Shown here piece by piece: positions 1 to 5,950 of a DNA stretch of 12,930 bases (position 1 is the stretch's first letter; each line of letters begins with the position of its first letter). Source of the stretch: JAJPJQ01 sp036522615 (GTDB lineage Bacteria; Desulfobacterota; Binatia; UBA9968); the NCBI GenBank assembly GCA_036522615.1, contig DATDFN010000206.1, forward strand, positions 1-12,930. Direction: 5' to 3'. Both the position numbers and the translations under genes were made by a program. The notes under the pieces were generated by a model, which saw nothing but the letters and a program-made list of their open reading frames with translations, made no database searches and was not told the origin of the DNA.

Positions 1-701
1 TCGCCTGTGCCGACGAGATTCTCGTCTCGGCCGCGGCGAGTCTCACGGACGTTCTGAAAGAGATCGCGGCAGGGTATCAGGCGAAATCGAAGCACACGGT
101 CAGGTTCAATTTCGGTCCGTCCAACGGCCTCGCGCGGCAGATCGAAGAGGGCGCGCCGGCGGATATATTTTTTTCCGCCGATCTGCTGCAGATGTACAAC
201 CTCGACAAAAACGGCCGGCTGGAGCAGGGCACGCGGAAAAACCTGCTGTCGAATCAGCTCGTCATCGTCGCGCCGGCGGATTCCAAGATTGCGATTTCCT
301 CGCCGCGTGATTTATTGAAGCCTGACATCAAAAGGATCGCTCTAGCCGAGCCCTCGTCGGTTCCGGTCGGCGTCTACGCCGCCAAATACTTAACCGACGA
401 GGGGTTGTGGGAGCAGGTAAAAGCCAAGATCATACCGGTCCAGGATGTCCGCGCGACGCTGGCCTCCGTAGAATCGGGCAACGTCGACGCCGGATTGGTC
501 TACAAGACCGACGCGGCGATTTCGAAAAAGGTTAAAATCAGTTACGAAGTGCCGATCGACAAGGGGCCGAAGATCACCTACCCGGCGGCGATCGTCAAGG
601 AATCCAAGCACAAAGACGCCGCGCGCGATTTCATGAATTATCTTGTTAGTCCGGCCGCCAAGGCCGTTTTTCAAAAATACGGCTTCGTCGTGCTCAATTG
701 A
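1..701 (+). CDS. modA: ModA-like molybdate/oxyanion ABC transporter substrate-binding protein, 5'-truncated
   Basis: The reading frame is open from base 3 and runs off the left edge. The first visible residues, ACADEILVSAAASLTDVL, look like the end of a signal peptide followed by the mature ModA start. The family's ligand-pocket landmarks appear in order: SAAASLTD (first Ser loop), FGPSNGLARQI (second Ser loop), GAPADIFFSAD, EPSSVPVGVYAAKYL, and the VESGNVDAGLVYKTDA hinge with the Val/Tyr pocket positions. About 232 residues are visible, close to a full mature ModA. The known role of the family is periplasmic capture of molybdate or tungstate for ModBC. The frame's first in-window ATG at 192 is internal and should not be taken as the start. 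No modB or modC follows; the next gene is an antiporter. Substrate (molybdate, tungstate or another oxyanion) cannot be settled from sequence alone. Confidence 0.9.
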   Translation, partial: ACADEILVSAAASLTDVLKEIAAGYQAKSKHTVRFNFGPSNGLARQIEEGAPADIFFSADLLQMYNLDKNGRLEQGTRKNLLSNQLVIVAPADSKIAISSPRDLLKPDIKRIALAEPSSVPVGVYAAKYLTDEGLWEQVKAKIIPVQDVRATLASVESGNVDAGLVYKTDAAISKKVKISYEVPIDKGPKITYPAAIVKESKHKDAARDFMNYLVSPAAKAVFQKYGFVVLN

Positions 702-722
702 CCGCGGGCGCCCCAAGGGCCA

Positions 723-810
723 TCAAATATCCTGATCGCGGCAATCTAAAATTCTGATCGCACCGATCCAAATATTCGATCGTTATTATTCAAATATTTG
801 ATCGCGTAAG
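723..810. repeat. Four degenerate 22-bp tandem direct repeats (iteron-like)
   Basis: Four copies of a core close to CAAATATTYGATCG lie with their GATCG elements at 734, 756, 778 and 800, exactly 22 bp apart. Units are 723-744, 745-766, 767-788 and 789-810. The last unit contains the perfect palindrome CAAATATTTG (791-800). The block is A/T-rich inside a GC-rich region and sits upstream of the antiporter gene. A 22-bp period is about two helical turns, so all units face the same side. This suggests a multi-site regulator-binding array; that role is inferred. Confidence 0.75.
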
Positions 811-813
811 CAC

Positions 814-846
814 CTGCAGCCTAAAGGCGCAGCGGCGTTTGCAGGC
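814..846. other. Inverted repeat in the antiporter leader
   Basis: CCTGCA and TGCAGG flank a loop of about 21 bases just upstream of the antiporter start and downstream of the 22-bp repeat block. There is no T tract, so it is not a standard intrinsic terminator for the upstream gene. It could be a leader hairpin or an operator. The pairing is only six bases and may be chance. Confidence 0.3.
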
Positions 847-861
847 TATCTCTAACCTGCT

Positions 862-2367
862 ATGGTCCGGCTAGCTATGAACGCCGCGGACCCGCAATTC
901 TTCATTTTTACGCTCGCGCTCGTCGGCATCGTCATTATCATCGCGGCGCTGCTGTCGGGATTGATCGACAAAAGCGACGTTCCTCAGGTCGGAGTCTTTC
1001 TCGCGCTCGGCGCGATTCTCGGCCCGGCGGGGCTCGGCCTGCTCGACGTGACGCTCGATTCGCCGATTCTTTTCGTCGTCGCGACGCTGAGCTTGACGCT
1101 CGTCCTTTTCACCGACGCCGTGAGCCTCCCGATCGCGGAGGTCCGGCGTAATGCGCGCCTGGCGTTCATCGTGCTCGGTCCCGGCACGGTGATGAGCGCC
1201 GCGTTGATCGCCCTCGCCGGTTGGTATTTGCTCGATCTCTCGCCGGCGGCGGCGGCCGTTTTGGGCGCCGCGCTCGCCTCCACCGATCCCGTCATGCTGC
1301 GCGGCCTGGTGCGTCGGTCGGGACTGTCGGATACCGTGCGCCTCGCGCTGCGGCTGGAAAGCGGCCTAAACGATATCGTCCTCCTGCCGATAATCCTCCT
1401 GGCGCTGCCGTTTTTGAACAATGGCAGGCAACTCGGTATCCTCGACTGGGCGCGGCTCGGTCTCGATTTTCTCCTGCTCGGCCCCGGTGCGGGTATCGCC
1501 GTCGGGCTCCTCGCGCTCGCGGCGCTAGACATGATCCGGCGAAAGATCGGTGTCCGTCGCGACTACGAATCGCTCTATTCGCTGGGCGTCGCGTTCGCCG
1601 CTTATGCCGCTGCGGAGGCGGTCCACGGCAGCGGATTTATCGCCGCGTTCACGGCCGGGCTCACGATCGCGGCGCTCGATCTCGACCTCTGCGACTGCTT
1701 TCTCGAATACGGCGAGACGACCGCCGAGATGGCGCTGCTGTTCGCGTTCGTGCTCTTCGGCAGCTCGCTCATCTGGACTGGCTTCACCGTCTTGAGCTGG
1801 CCCGTGCTGCTCCTGGCGATTTCGGTCGCGCTCATTCGCGTTATCGCTTTTTTCGCGGCGCTCTCCACGATGCGTCTCAAGTCGAAGGAGTGTCTCTTGA
1901 TCGCATGGTTCGGGCCGCGCGGCTTGAGCTCGCTGCTGCTCATCCTGGTTCCGGTGTTCGCCGGCGCGCCGGGAAGCGCCTATCTTTTTCACATCGCGTG
2001 CTTCGTCGTGCTTTTCTCGGTCGTGCTGCACGGCGGCTCGCTGATGTTCCTCGGGCGCAGCAAGCGGCCGCGCTTGTTCCGGTCGGATGCGGCCGTTTCC
2101 GGCGCCGGAGACGTCGACATCGACCATCCCGCGGAAGGGACACCGGCCGCGGAAACCGCAGACGGTCGCGTAACCATCGACGAGCTTAAGCGGCTGCGTC
2201 ACAACGCCGAGCCGGTGGTTATTCTCGACGTGCGCTCCGAGCACAGCCTCGCCGACGATCGGCGCGGCGCGGAAGGCGCGATCCGAATACCCGCCGAGCA
2301 CGTCATCCGGCGCGTCGCGGAGCTCGGCATACCGAAGAACACGTGGCTGATTCTTTTCTGCGCCTGA
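862..2367 (+). CDS. CPA1/NhaP-type cation:proton antiporter with C-terminal rhodanese domain, frame interrupted by TGA
   Basis: The 501 residues before the TGA begin with a Na+/H+ exchanger domain (PF00999 type). About 12 hydrophobic segments lie between residues 12 and 398. CPA motifs are visible: STDP at 140-143, ESGLND at 166-171 and WFGPRGLSS at 349-357. The expected role is exchange of Na+ or K+ for H+ across the inner membrane. A linker (about 400-435) leads to a rhodanese-like domain with TIDELKRL, VVILDVRSE (452-460) and LILFCA (496-501); Cys500 aligns with the catalytic cysteine. The domain is cut in half by TGA at 2365-2367, but the same frame continues with a well-conserved second half to TAG 2497-2499, giving 545 codons in all. 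ATG 862 was chosen as the longest start; ATG 877 is an alternative, and neither has a clear SD. A 22-bp repeat array lies upstream. Confidence 0.88.
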   Translation: MVRLAMNAADPQFFIFTLALVGIVIIIAALLSGLIDKSDVPQVGVFLALGAILGPAGLGLLDVTLDSPILFVVATLSLTLVLFTDAVSLPIAEVRRNARLAFIVLGPGTVMSAALIALAGWYLLDLSPAAAAVLGAALASTDPVMLRGLVRRSGLSDTVRLALRLESGLNDIVLLPIILLALPFLNNGRQLGILDWARLGLDFLLLGPGAGIAVGLLALAALDMIRRKIGVRRDYESLYSLGVAFAAYAAAEAVHGSGFIAAFTAGLTIAALDLDLCDCFLEYGETTAEMALLFAFVLFGSSLIWTGFTVLSWPVLLLAISVALIRVIAFFAALSTMRLKSKECLLIAWFGPRGLSSLLLILVPVFAGAPGSAYLFHIACFVVLFSVVLHGGSLMFLGRSKRPRLFRSDAAVSGAGDVDIDHPAEGTPAAETADGRVTIDELKRLRHNAEPVVILDVRSEHSLADDRRGAEGAIRIPAEHVIRRVAELGIPKNTWLILFCA

Positions 2368-2499
2368 CCCGACGAAGCGACGAGCGCCCGTGCGGCGCAG
2401 CAATTGCGAAAAGCGGGATGGACTAAGACACGCGCTCTCATCGGCGGCTGGCGCGGCTGGATCGATGCAGGCCTGCCGGTCGAGTCCACCGCAGCGTAG
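2365..2499 (+). other. In-frame continuation of the rhodanese domain after TGA (candidate selenocysteine readthrough)
   Basis: Directly after FCA-TGA, the same frame encodes PDEATSARAAQQLRKAGW and then ALIGGWRGWIDAGLPVE, ending at TAG. This matches the second half of rhodanese domains of the CxCPxE type found attached to membrane proteins. TGA sits where the second Cys (TGC or TGT) is expected. One base change separates it from cysteine, and no other stop or frameshift occurs over the next 43 codons. Either UGA is read as selenocysteine or the gene carries a very recent nonsense mutation; a sequencing error is also possible. Confidence 0.7.
2384..2398 (+). other. Small hairpin downstream of the in-frame TGA (possible bacterial SECIS)
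   Basis: GCGCC (2384-2388) pairs with GGCGC (2394-2398) around the five-base loop CGTGC. The loop begins about 21 bases after the TGA and has G as its second base. This fits the loose bacterial SECIS rule: short stem, G among the first two loop bases, loop roughly 16-37 bases after UGA. The stem is only five base pairs, and such hairpins are common by chance in GC-rich DNA. Confidence 0.3.
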
Positions 2500-2501
2500 A
2501 T

Positions 2502-2536
2502 CCGGTAAACCCCGTAGGCGGGAAAAATTTACCCGG
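2502..2536 (+). other. Inverted repeat just after the downstream TAG of the antiporter frame
   Basis: CCGGTAAA (2502-2509) pairs with TTTACCCGG (2528-2536), allowing one bulged C. Inside it, CCCG (2511-2514) pairs with CGGG (2519-2522) around TAGG. It begins two bases after the TAG at 2499, not after the TGA at 2367. It has no following T run, so it is not a classical Rho-independent terminator but could be a 3'-end stabilising or terminating structure. Confidence 0.4.
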
Positions 2537-2617
2537 TTGCGGCGGTTGCGATTCGAAAAATCCTAGCAATTCCGGGCTTGGCACTTCCCTTGCTGATATG
2601 CAGCGGTGGGGTGGTTT

Positions 2618-2893
2618 ATGAACTATACACCGTACGCTCTCGCGTTTTTGCTCGCGCTTCCGGCTGCTGTAAGCGCTCAGGATCGTAATGAGAAGGCTTC
2701 CCAGAGTTCACGGCTTCGCCGCGAGCTGGCGCCGCGGCCGTATACGTTCGACGACTACATCGCCGACCTCAAGCAGGCGGCGCGGAGAGACCAGCCCAAG
2801 CCTGTGAATCCCGTGACCGAGGAGCAAGAGAAAGTCGCGGCGAACAAATACCGCGGCTACAAGCCGTTGAACCCCATCGTTGTGGAGTGGTGA
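2618..2893 (+). CDS. Small secreted protein of unknown function
   Basis: This is a 91-residue protein. Residues 1-20 form a clear Sec signal peptide (MNYTPYALAFLLALPAAVSA) with an Ala-x-Ala cleavage site before Gln. The mature part of about 70 residues is charged, with RRELAPRPYTFDDYIADLKQAARR followed by a Pro/Lys-rich stretch ending in NPIVVEW. I do not recognise a family. ATG 2618 was chosen over the in-frame GTG 2606 because it starts the signal peptide directly and has a G-rich stretch (GGGGTGG) a few bases upstream. The gene stands alone: the antiporter frame ends 118 bases before it and a terminator hairpin follows. The product is probably periplasmic. The signal peptide and in-frame GC-rich codon use make it a real gene rather than a chance frame. 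Confidence 0.7.
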   Translation: MNYTPYALAFLLALPAAVSAQDRNEKASQSSRLRRELAPRPYTFDDYIADLKQAARRDQPKPVNPVTEEQEKVAANKYRGYKPLNPIVVEW

Positions 2894-2994
2894 GACGCTA
2901 GTCGCGCTCCCGATATCTTTCTTTAATTACTTCCCTGTGCGGTTTGTAGACCTCCTTGATGCTCGAGTGCAGGTGTGCAGCGGGCGGTCGAGGT

Positions 2995-3030
2995 CGGCCG
3001 GCTTGCGCCGGCCGCCGTTTATTTAATTTT
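2995..3030 (+). terminator. Rho-independent terminator, mainly + strand
   Basis: CGGCCGGC (2995-3002) pairs perfectly with GCCGGCCG (3007-3014) around the loop TTGC. The stem is followed by CCG and then a T-rich run (TTTATTTAATTTTT). It lies about 100 bases after the small secreted protein and just before the end of the convergent lipoprotein gene. On the - strand the T run would come before the stem, so termination there is less likely. Confidence 0.7.
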
Positions 3031-3449
3031 TAACGCCGCTCGTTGTCGCCCCGGCCGCCGCCGGCTGCGGCGCCGCCCCGCGCCGCGCCTCCGTCTCCCC
3101 GCTGCGCGCCTGCCTCGCGCCCCGCGGCTTGATTACTAGCGTGGTGCGAGGGGAACATCTCTCTCACGCGCGCGTGGTCGGTGTGCGGCGGATGGTCCAT
3201 ATCGATACGCACCCGGTCGCGGTCATTGAGCGCGAAGCGTGACGGCGCGCGATCGCCGTGGCGCCACTCGCCCCCGTCGCGCCACCAGAACTGGTGCACC
3301 CGCGGATAGTAGTAAACCTCGTAGTCGGGATAGTAATAATAGGCGTCGTACCCGGCGTAGCCGGGATAATCCGCCGACACGGCGCATCCCGAAACGAGCG
3401 CCAATAGCGCCGCCGCAATCACGGCCAGCGCTGTTTCCTTGACCTTCAT
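3030..3449 (-). CDS. Tyr-rich small lipoprotein of unknown function
   Basis: This 139-residue protein has a lipoprotein signal: MKVKE, a hydrophobic stretch, then the lipobox LVSGC, so Cys22 is the predicted lipidated residue. The mature part opens with a Tyr-rich segment (YPGYAGYDAYYYYPDYEVYYYP, about 28-49), then HQFWWRDGGEWRHG and RVRIDMDHPPHTDHARVREMFPSHH. This recalls small bacterial envelope proteins with a YYYYP...W..G.W...P...H...V...P pattern and unknown role. The last 30 residues are a Gly/Ala/Arg low-complexity tail. ATG 3449 is supported by AGGAGG eight bases upstream; the frame is also open upstream of it, but that extension has no signal peptide. It is divergent from the secreted hydrolase at 3580, and their leaders share an 11-bp inverted sequence. 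Likely outer-membrane or periplasmic surface anchored. Confidence 0.75.
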   Translation of the reverse strand: MKVKETALAVIAAALLALVSGCAVSADYPGYAGYDAYYYYPDYEVYYYPRVHQFWWRDGGEWRHGDRAPSRFALNDRDRVRIDMDHPPHTDHARVREMFPSHHASNQAAGREAGAQRGDGGAARGGAAAGGGRGDNERR

Positions 3450-3453
3450 GGCT

Positions 3454-3575
3454 TGAATCCTCCTATTTTCAATATTGCACCTGGACGAAAAAGCACAAAT
3501 CGGCCGCTGCAGTGAACATGGATTCAAGGTTGACAAGTTTAGGGGGACGGACCTAGGCTGCGGCAGGAGGATTCA
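3454..3575. repeat. 11-bp inverted repeat spanning the divergent intergenic region, containing both SD sites
   Basis: TGAATCCTCCT at 3454-3464 is the exact reverse complement of AGGAGGATTCA at 3565-3575. Each arm includes the SD (AGGAGG) of the gene it precedes, plus five further matching bases (ATTCA). The SD itself explains six of the eleven matches. Confidence 0.6.
3530..3559 (+). promoter_or_regulatory. Candidate sigma70-type promoter for the secreted hydrolase
   Basis: A perfect -35 TTGACA (3530-3535) is followed after 18 bases by TAGGCT (3554-3559), which keeps the key first T, second A and last T of a -10 box. Predicted transcription start is near 3566, very close to the SD (3565-3570) and 14 bases before ATG 3580. 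The same -10 hexamer with the same 18-base spacing occurs upstream of the solute-binding-protein operon. Confidence 0.4.
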
Positions 3576-3579
3576 CTTT

Positions 3580-5205
3580 ATGCCGACGCTCTTTATCGTC
3601 ATCATTGCGGCCTTCTTTCTGCTCTGCAACGGCGCTGGATTCGCGCAGGAGAAATCGAAATCCGCCAGATTGAAGGACGCGGCGTCGTGCAACGAGTTCG
3701 CGCCCGCCGCGAAGCAGGTCATGGGGAAAAGCGTCGGCGTCGAGCAGTGCTACATCGTCTCCGAGGAGACGGTCTTCAACATCAAAGGGCAAAAGTTCCA
3801 CCGCGTGGAGGTGCGCTTGACCGGCACGGTCGAGGGCTGGGCGTCGAAGGAAAAAGGGCAGCGCGCGATCTACTTCACCGACGGCCCCGACTTCGTCTTC
3901 GTGCAGTCGGGCCTCACCGGCGCACGCGCGCGCGGCGTCGGCCGCTACGAAGCGGCGACGGGCCACGGCATGACGATCATGTATCCGGAGAATGCGCGCG
4001 ATTGGAACGGCAAGCTCTGGATCGGCGCGCACGGCGCGGGATCGTACGGCGACGTGGGCGCACTGCTGCCGCGCGACCCGCACGCGAAATACAACCGGCT
4101 CGCGAACGTCAACCGCTACACGACGCTCATGATCGACAAGGGCTACGCGGTCGCGCACACGATGCGCTCGTCCGACCGCGCGAACGGCGATATCACCGTT
4201 ACGCTTGAAGACGGCAGCACGATGGCGAAGAACAACGTGAGCGCGCACGCCGGCCTCATCGCGCAGTGGACGCAGCTCGCGCAAAATATGGTTGCGAAAA
4301 ATTTGGCCTCAAAACCGAAGCGCACGTATTTCTACGGCCATTCGGCCGGCGGCTTTTTGGGCCGGCTCATCAACTACATGCCGGGCGCGAATCGCGGCGA
4401 CGACGGCAAGCGCCTCTTCGACGGCTTCCTTCTCGACGACGCCGGCGGTGGCATGTGGCTGCCGAAGCGCGTCGTCGATGGCAAGGATACGCTGTTTACG
4501 ACCGACGAGGGGCGCAAACAGTTCGCGAAGCAGATCGACGTGAGCCACATGCTCTATCTCGGCGAGACCGGCGACTACGTCCCGAACAAGCGCCTCAACG
4601 CTACCATGCTGCGCGACAAGGGCCTCGGCGGCGAGCACCGTATGTACGAAATCCTCAGCGTCAGCCACTTCGACGCCGGACAGGTCGACCGCGCCGACCT
4701 TGTGCCGCAGTCGCTCGATCTCTCCGGCCTGTACGACTCGCTCATCGACCGGCTCGACGCCTGGGTCGACAAGGGCGTCGCGCCGACGGCGACGAAAAGC
4801 GATCTGAAGGAGTTGGGCGGGGGCGGCGTCGCGCTGCCGGAGGTCGCGTGTCCTCTCGGCGTATATTATGTCTTTCCCCTCGGCATCAATCCGGGAAGAA
4901 GGGGAGGGCAGGAGACGTCCTTCGCGCGCTTCGACGGCATCAACCAGGAGCCGCTCGACGCGCGCGGGGAGTTCGTCGACATGAACGGCAACGGCACGCG
5001 CGACAAGCGCGAGAATCTGACGCAGGCATGGCAGCGCGCCGGCTTGTTGAAAAAAGGCGAGTCGTTCACCCGCAACGTCTATGTAAGCTGCGTCAAGGCG
5101 GCGGCGGGAAAGCTCGTCAAAGAAGGATTATTGCCGCAGAGAGTCGCGGACGATTACGCCGAGCAGGCGGCGAAGATCTCGTTGCCCGATCTGCGCGCGA
5201 ACTGA
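3580..5205 (+). CDS. Secreted alpha/beta hydrolase domain protein (PF20091-like)
   Basis: This 541-residue protein has a Sec signal peptide at 1-23 (MPTLFIVIIAAFFLLCNGAGFA). The core shows YFYGHSAGG with nucleophile Ser255. Candidate triad partners are Asp332 (LGETGDYVP) and His363 (SVSHFDAG), in the usual Ser-Asp-His order. Other features include IGAHGAGSYGD (about 147-157) and a C-terminal part with CPLGVYYVFP. This matches the poorly characterised alpha/beta hydrolase domain family, probably periplasmic esterases; the substrate is unknown. Residues 467-478 (DMNGNGTRDKRE) form an EF-hand-like Ca2+ loop inserted near the C-terminus. ATG 3580 is supported by AGGAGG nine bases upstream and by the signal peptide; the frame remains open 35 codons upstream, but that extension is not protein-like. 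It converges with the VOC gene, eight bases apart. Confidence 0.85.
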   Translation: MPTLFIVIIAAFFLLCNGAGFAQEKSKSARLKDAASCNEFAPAAKQVMGKSVGVEQCYIVSEETVFNIKGQKFHRVEVRLTGTVEGWASKEKGQRAIYFTDGPDFVFVQSGLTGARARGVGRYEAATGHGMTIMYPENARDWNGKLWIGAHGAGSYGDVGALLPRDPHAKYNRLANVNRYTTLMIDKGYAVAHTMRSSDRANGDITVTLEDGSTMAKNNVSAHAGLIAQWTQLAQNMVAKNLASKPKRTYFYGHSAGGFLGRLINYMPGANRGDDGKRLFDGFLLDDAGGGMWLPKRVVDGKDTLFTTDEGRKQFAKQIDVSHMLYLGETGDYVPNKRLNATMLRDKGLGGEHRMYEILSVSHFDAGQVDRADLVPQSLDLSGLYDSLIDRLDAWVDKGVAPTATKSDLKELGGGGVALPEVACPLGVYYVFPLGINPGRRGGQETSFARFDGINQEPLDARGEFVDMNGNGTRDKRENLTQAWQRAGLLKKGESFTRNVYVSCVKAAAGKLVKEGLLPQRVADDYAEQAAKISLPDLRAN

Positions 5206-5213
5206 CGAGCGAG

Positions 5214-5933
5214 TTAGCTCGCGTCGAAGATCGCTGCGAGGTTCCCTTCCGGATCGCGCAGCACCATCTGCCGCTTGCCCTCGTCGATCCAATCCGGCTC
5301 CGAGGTGATCGGTGTGTCGAGGTTTTTTAAGCGCCGCAGCGTTCCGTCGCCACGCGCCGCGAGGCCGTAGCCGTAGAGCCCGCTATCGGCGCCGCGATCG
5401 AGCAGCACGAGCTGCATGACGCCGTCGGTCAAGACGACGCCGTCCGTGAAGTTTTTCGCCGCGAGGCCGAAGACTTCCGTGTAGAATTCCGCCAGTCGCT
5501 CCGGATCTTGCGTGCGAATGACGAGGCGTCGAACTTCGTTCATCGCGCCGTCTTCTCTCGGGTTTTCCAGACGCTCCGCCGGGATCGTGTCGTAGCCACG
5601 CGAGGAGAGATCGATCGGGTTGCCCTCCGGATCGTGCACGCGCCAGTCGGTGAACGACCTGCCCGCCGGGCGCGCCGCCACTTTCGAGGCGCCCGCGCGC
5701 TCCAAAACCGGCCGCAGCGCATCGACGTTCTCGACGAGAAAGCCGAAATGGTTCAGCCCCATCGGTCCATTCGCCGTCGGCGGATTGATCGCGAGAAACA
5801 GATAGCCGTCCCACAGATCGACCGCCTTTCGATTGCTCAAGACTTCTCTGAGACCGAAAGCGCGCTTGTAAAAATCCGCGAGCGCGCGCGGGTTCGCCGA
5901 GCGCACCGCGATGTGGACGAGTTTCGCTTTCAC
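5214..5933 (-). CDS. Two-domain VOC (glyoxalase/extradiol dioxygenase-like) protein
   Basis: This 239-residue protein has two tandem VOC modules, about 3-112 and 132-239. Each has the beta-alpha-beta-beta-beta pattern and the signature ending DPEGN. Module 1 keeps candidate metal ligands His7 (LVHIAV) and His62 (LNHFGF), with Asp108 where Glu is usual (GNPIDL). In module 2 the first-ligand position is replaced (RRLVIRT), so probably only one metal site remains. VOC proteins include glyoxalases, ring-cleavage dioxygenases and resistance proteins; the reaction cannot be chosen here. The start is GTG 5933, fixed by a strong AAAGGAGG SD four bases upstream. It is the last gene of the operon, 17 bases after the NMT1-type binding protein, so co-transcription is very likely. 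Its job is probably tied to the ligands captured by those proteins. Confidence 0.85.
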   Translation of the reverse strand: MKAKLVHIAVRSANPRALADFYKRAFGLREVLSNRKAVDLWDGYLFLAINPPTANGPMGLNHFGFLVENVDALRPVLERAGASKVAARPAGRSFTDWRVHDPEGNPIDLSSRGYDTIPAERLENPREDGAMNEVRRLVIRTQDPERLAEFYTEVFGLAAKNFTDGVVLTDGVMQLVLLDRGADSGLYGYGLAARGDGTLRRLKNLDTPITSEPDWIDEGKRQMVLRDPEGNLAAIFDAS

Positions 5934-5950
5934 GTCGCCTCCTTTATGTT

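Noticed and set aside
723..810. 22-bp repeats as a CRISPR array
   Set aside because: Units are degenerate and directly tandem with no unique spacers of 25-40 bp and no cas genes.
1221..2189. Long + strand open frame inside the antiporter gene
   Set aside because: Arg/Ala-rich translation without domains; a frame shadow of GC-rich coding DNA.
2578..2602. TTGGCA...TATGCA as a promoter of the small secreted protein
   Set aside because: Spacing of only 13 bases is too short for a standard promoter.
4266..5330. Long + strand open frame overlapping the secreted hydrolase
   Set aside because: Arg-rich low-complexity translation; the hydrolase frame has the signal peptide and catalytic motifs.
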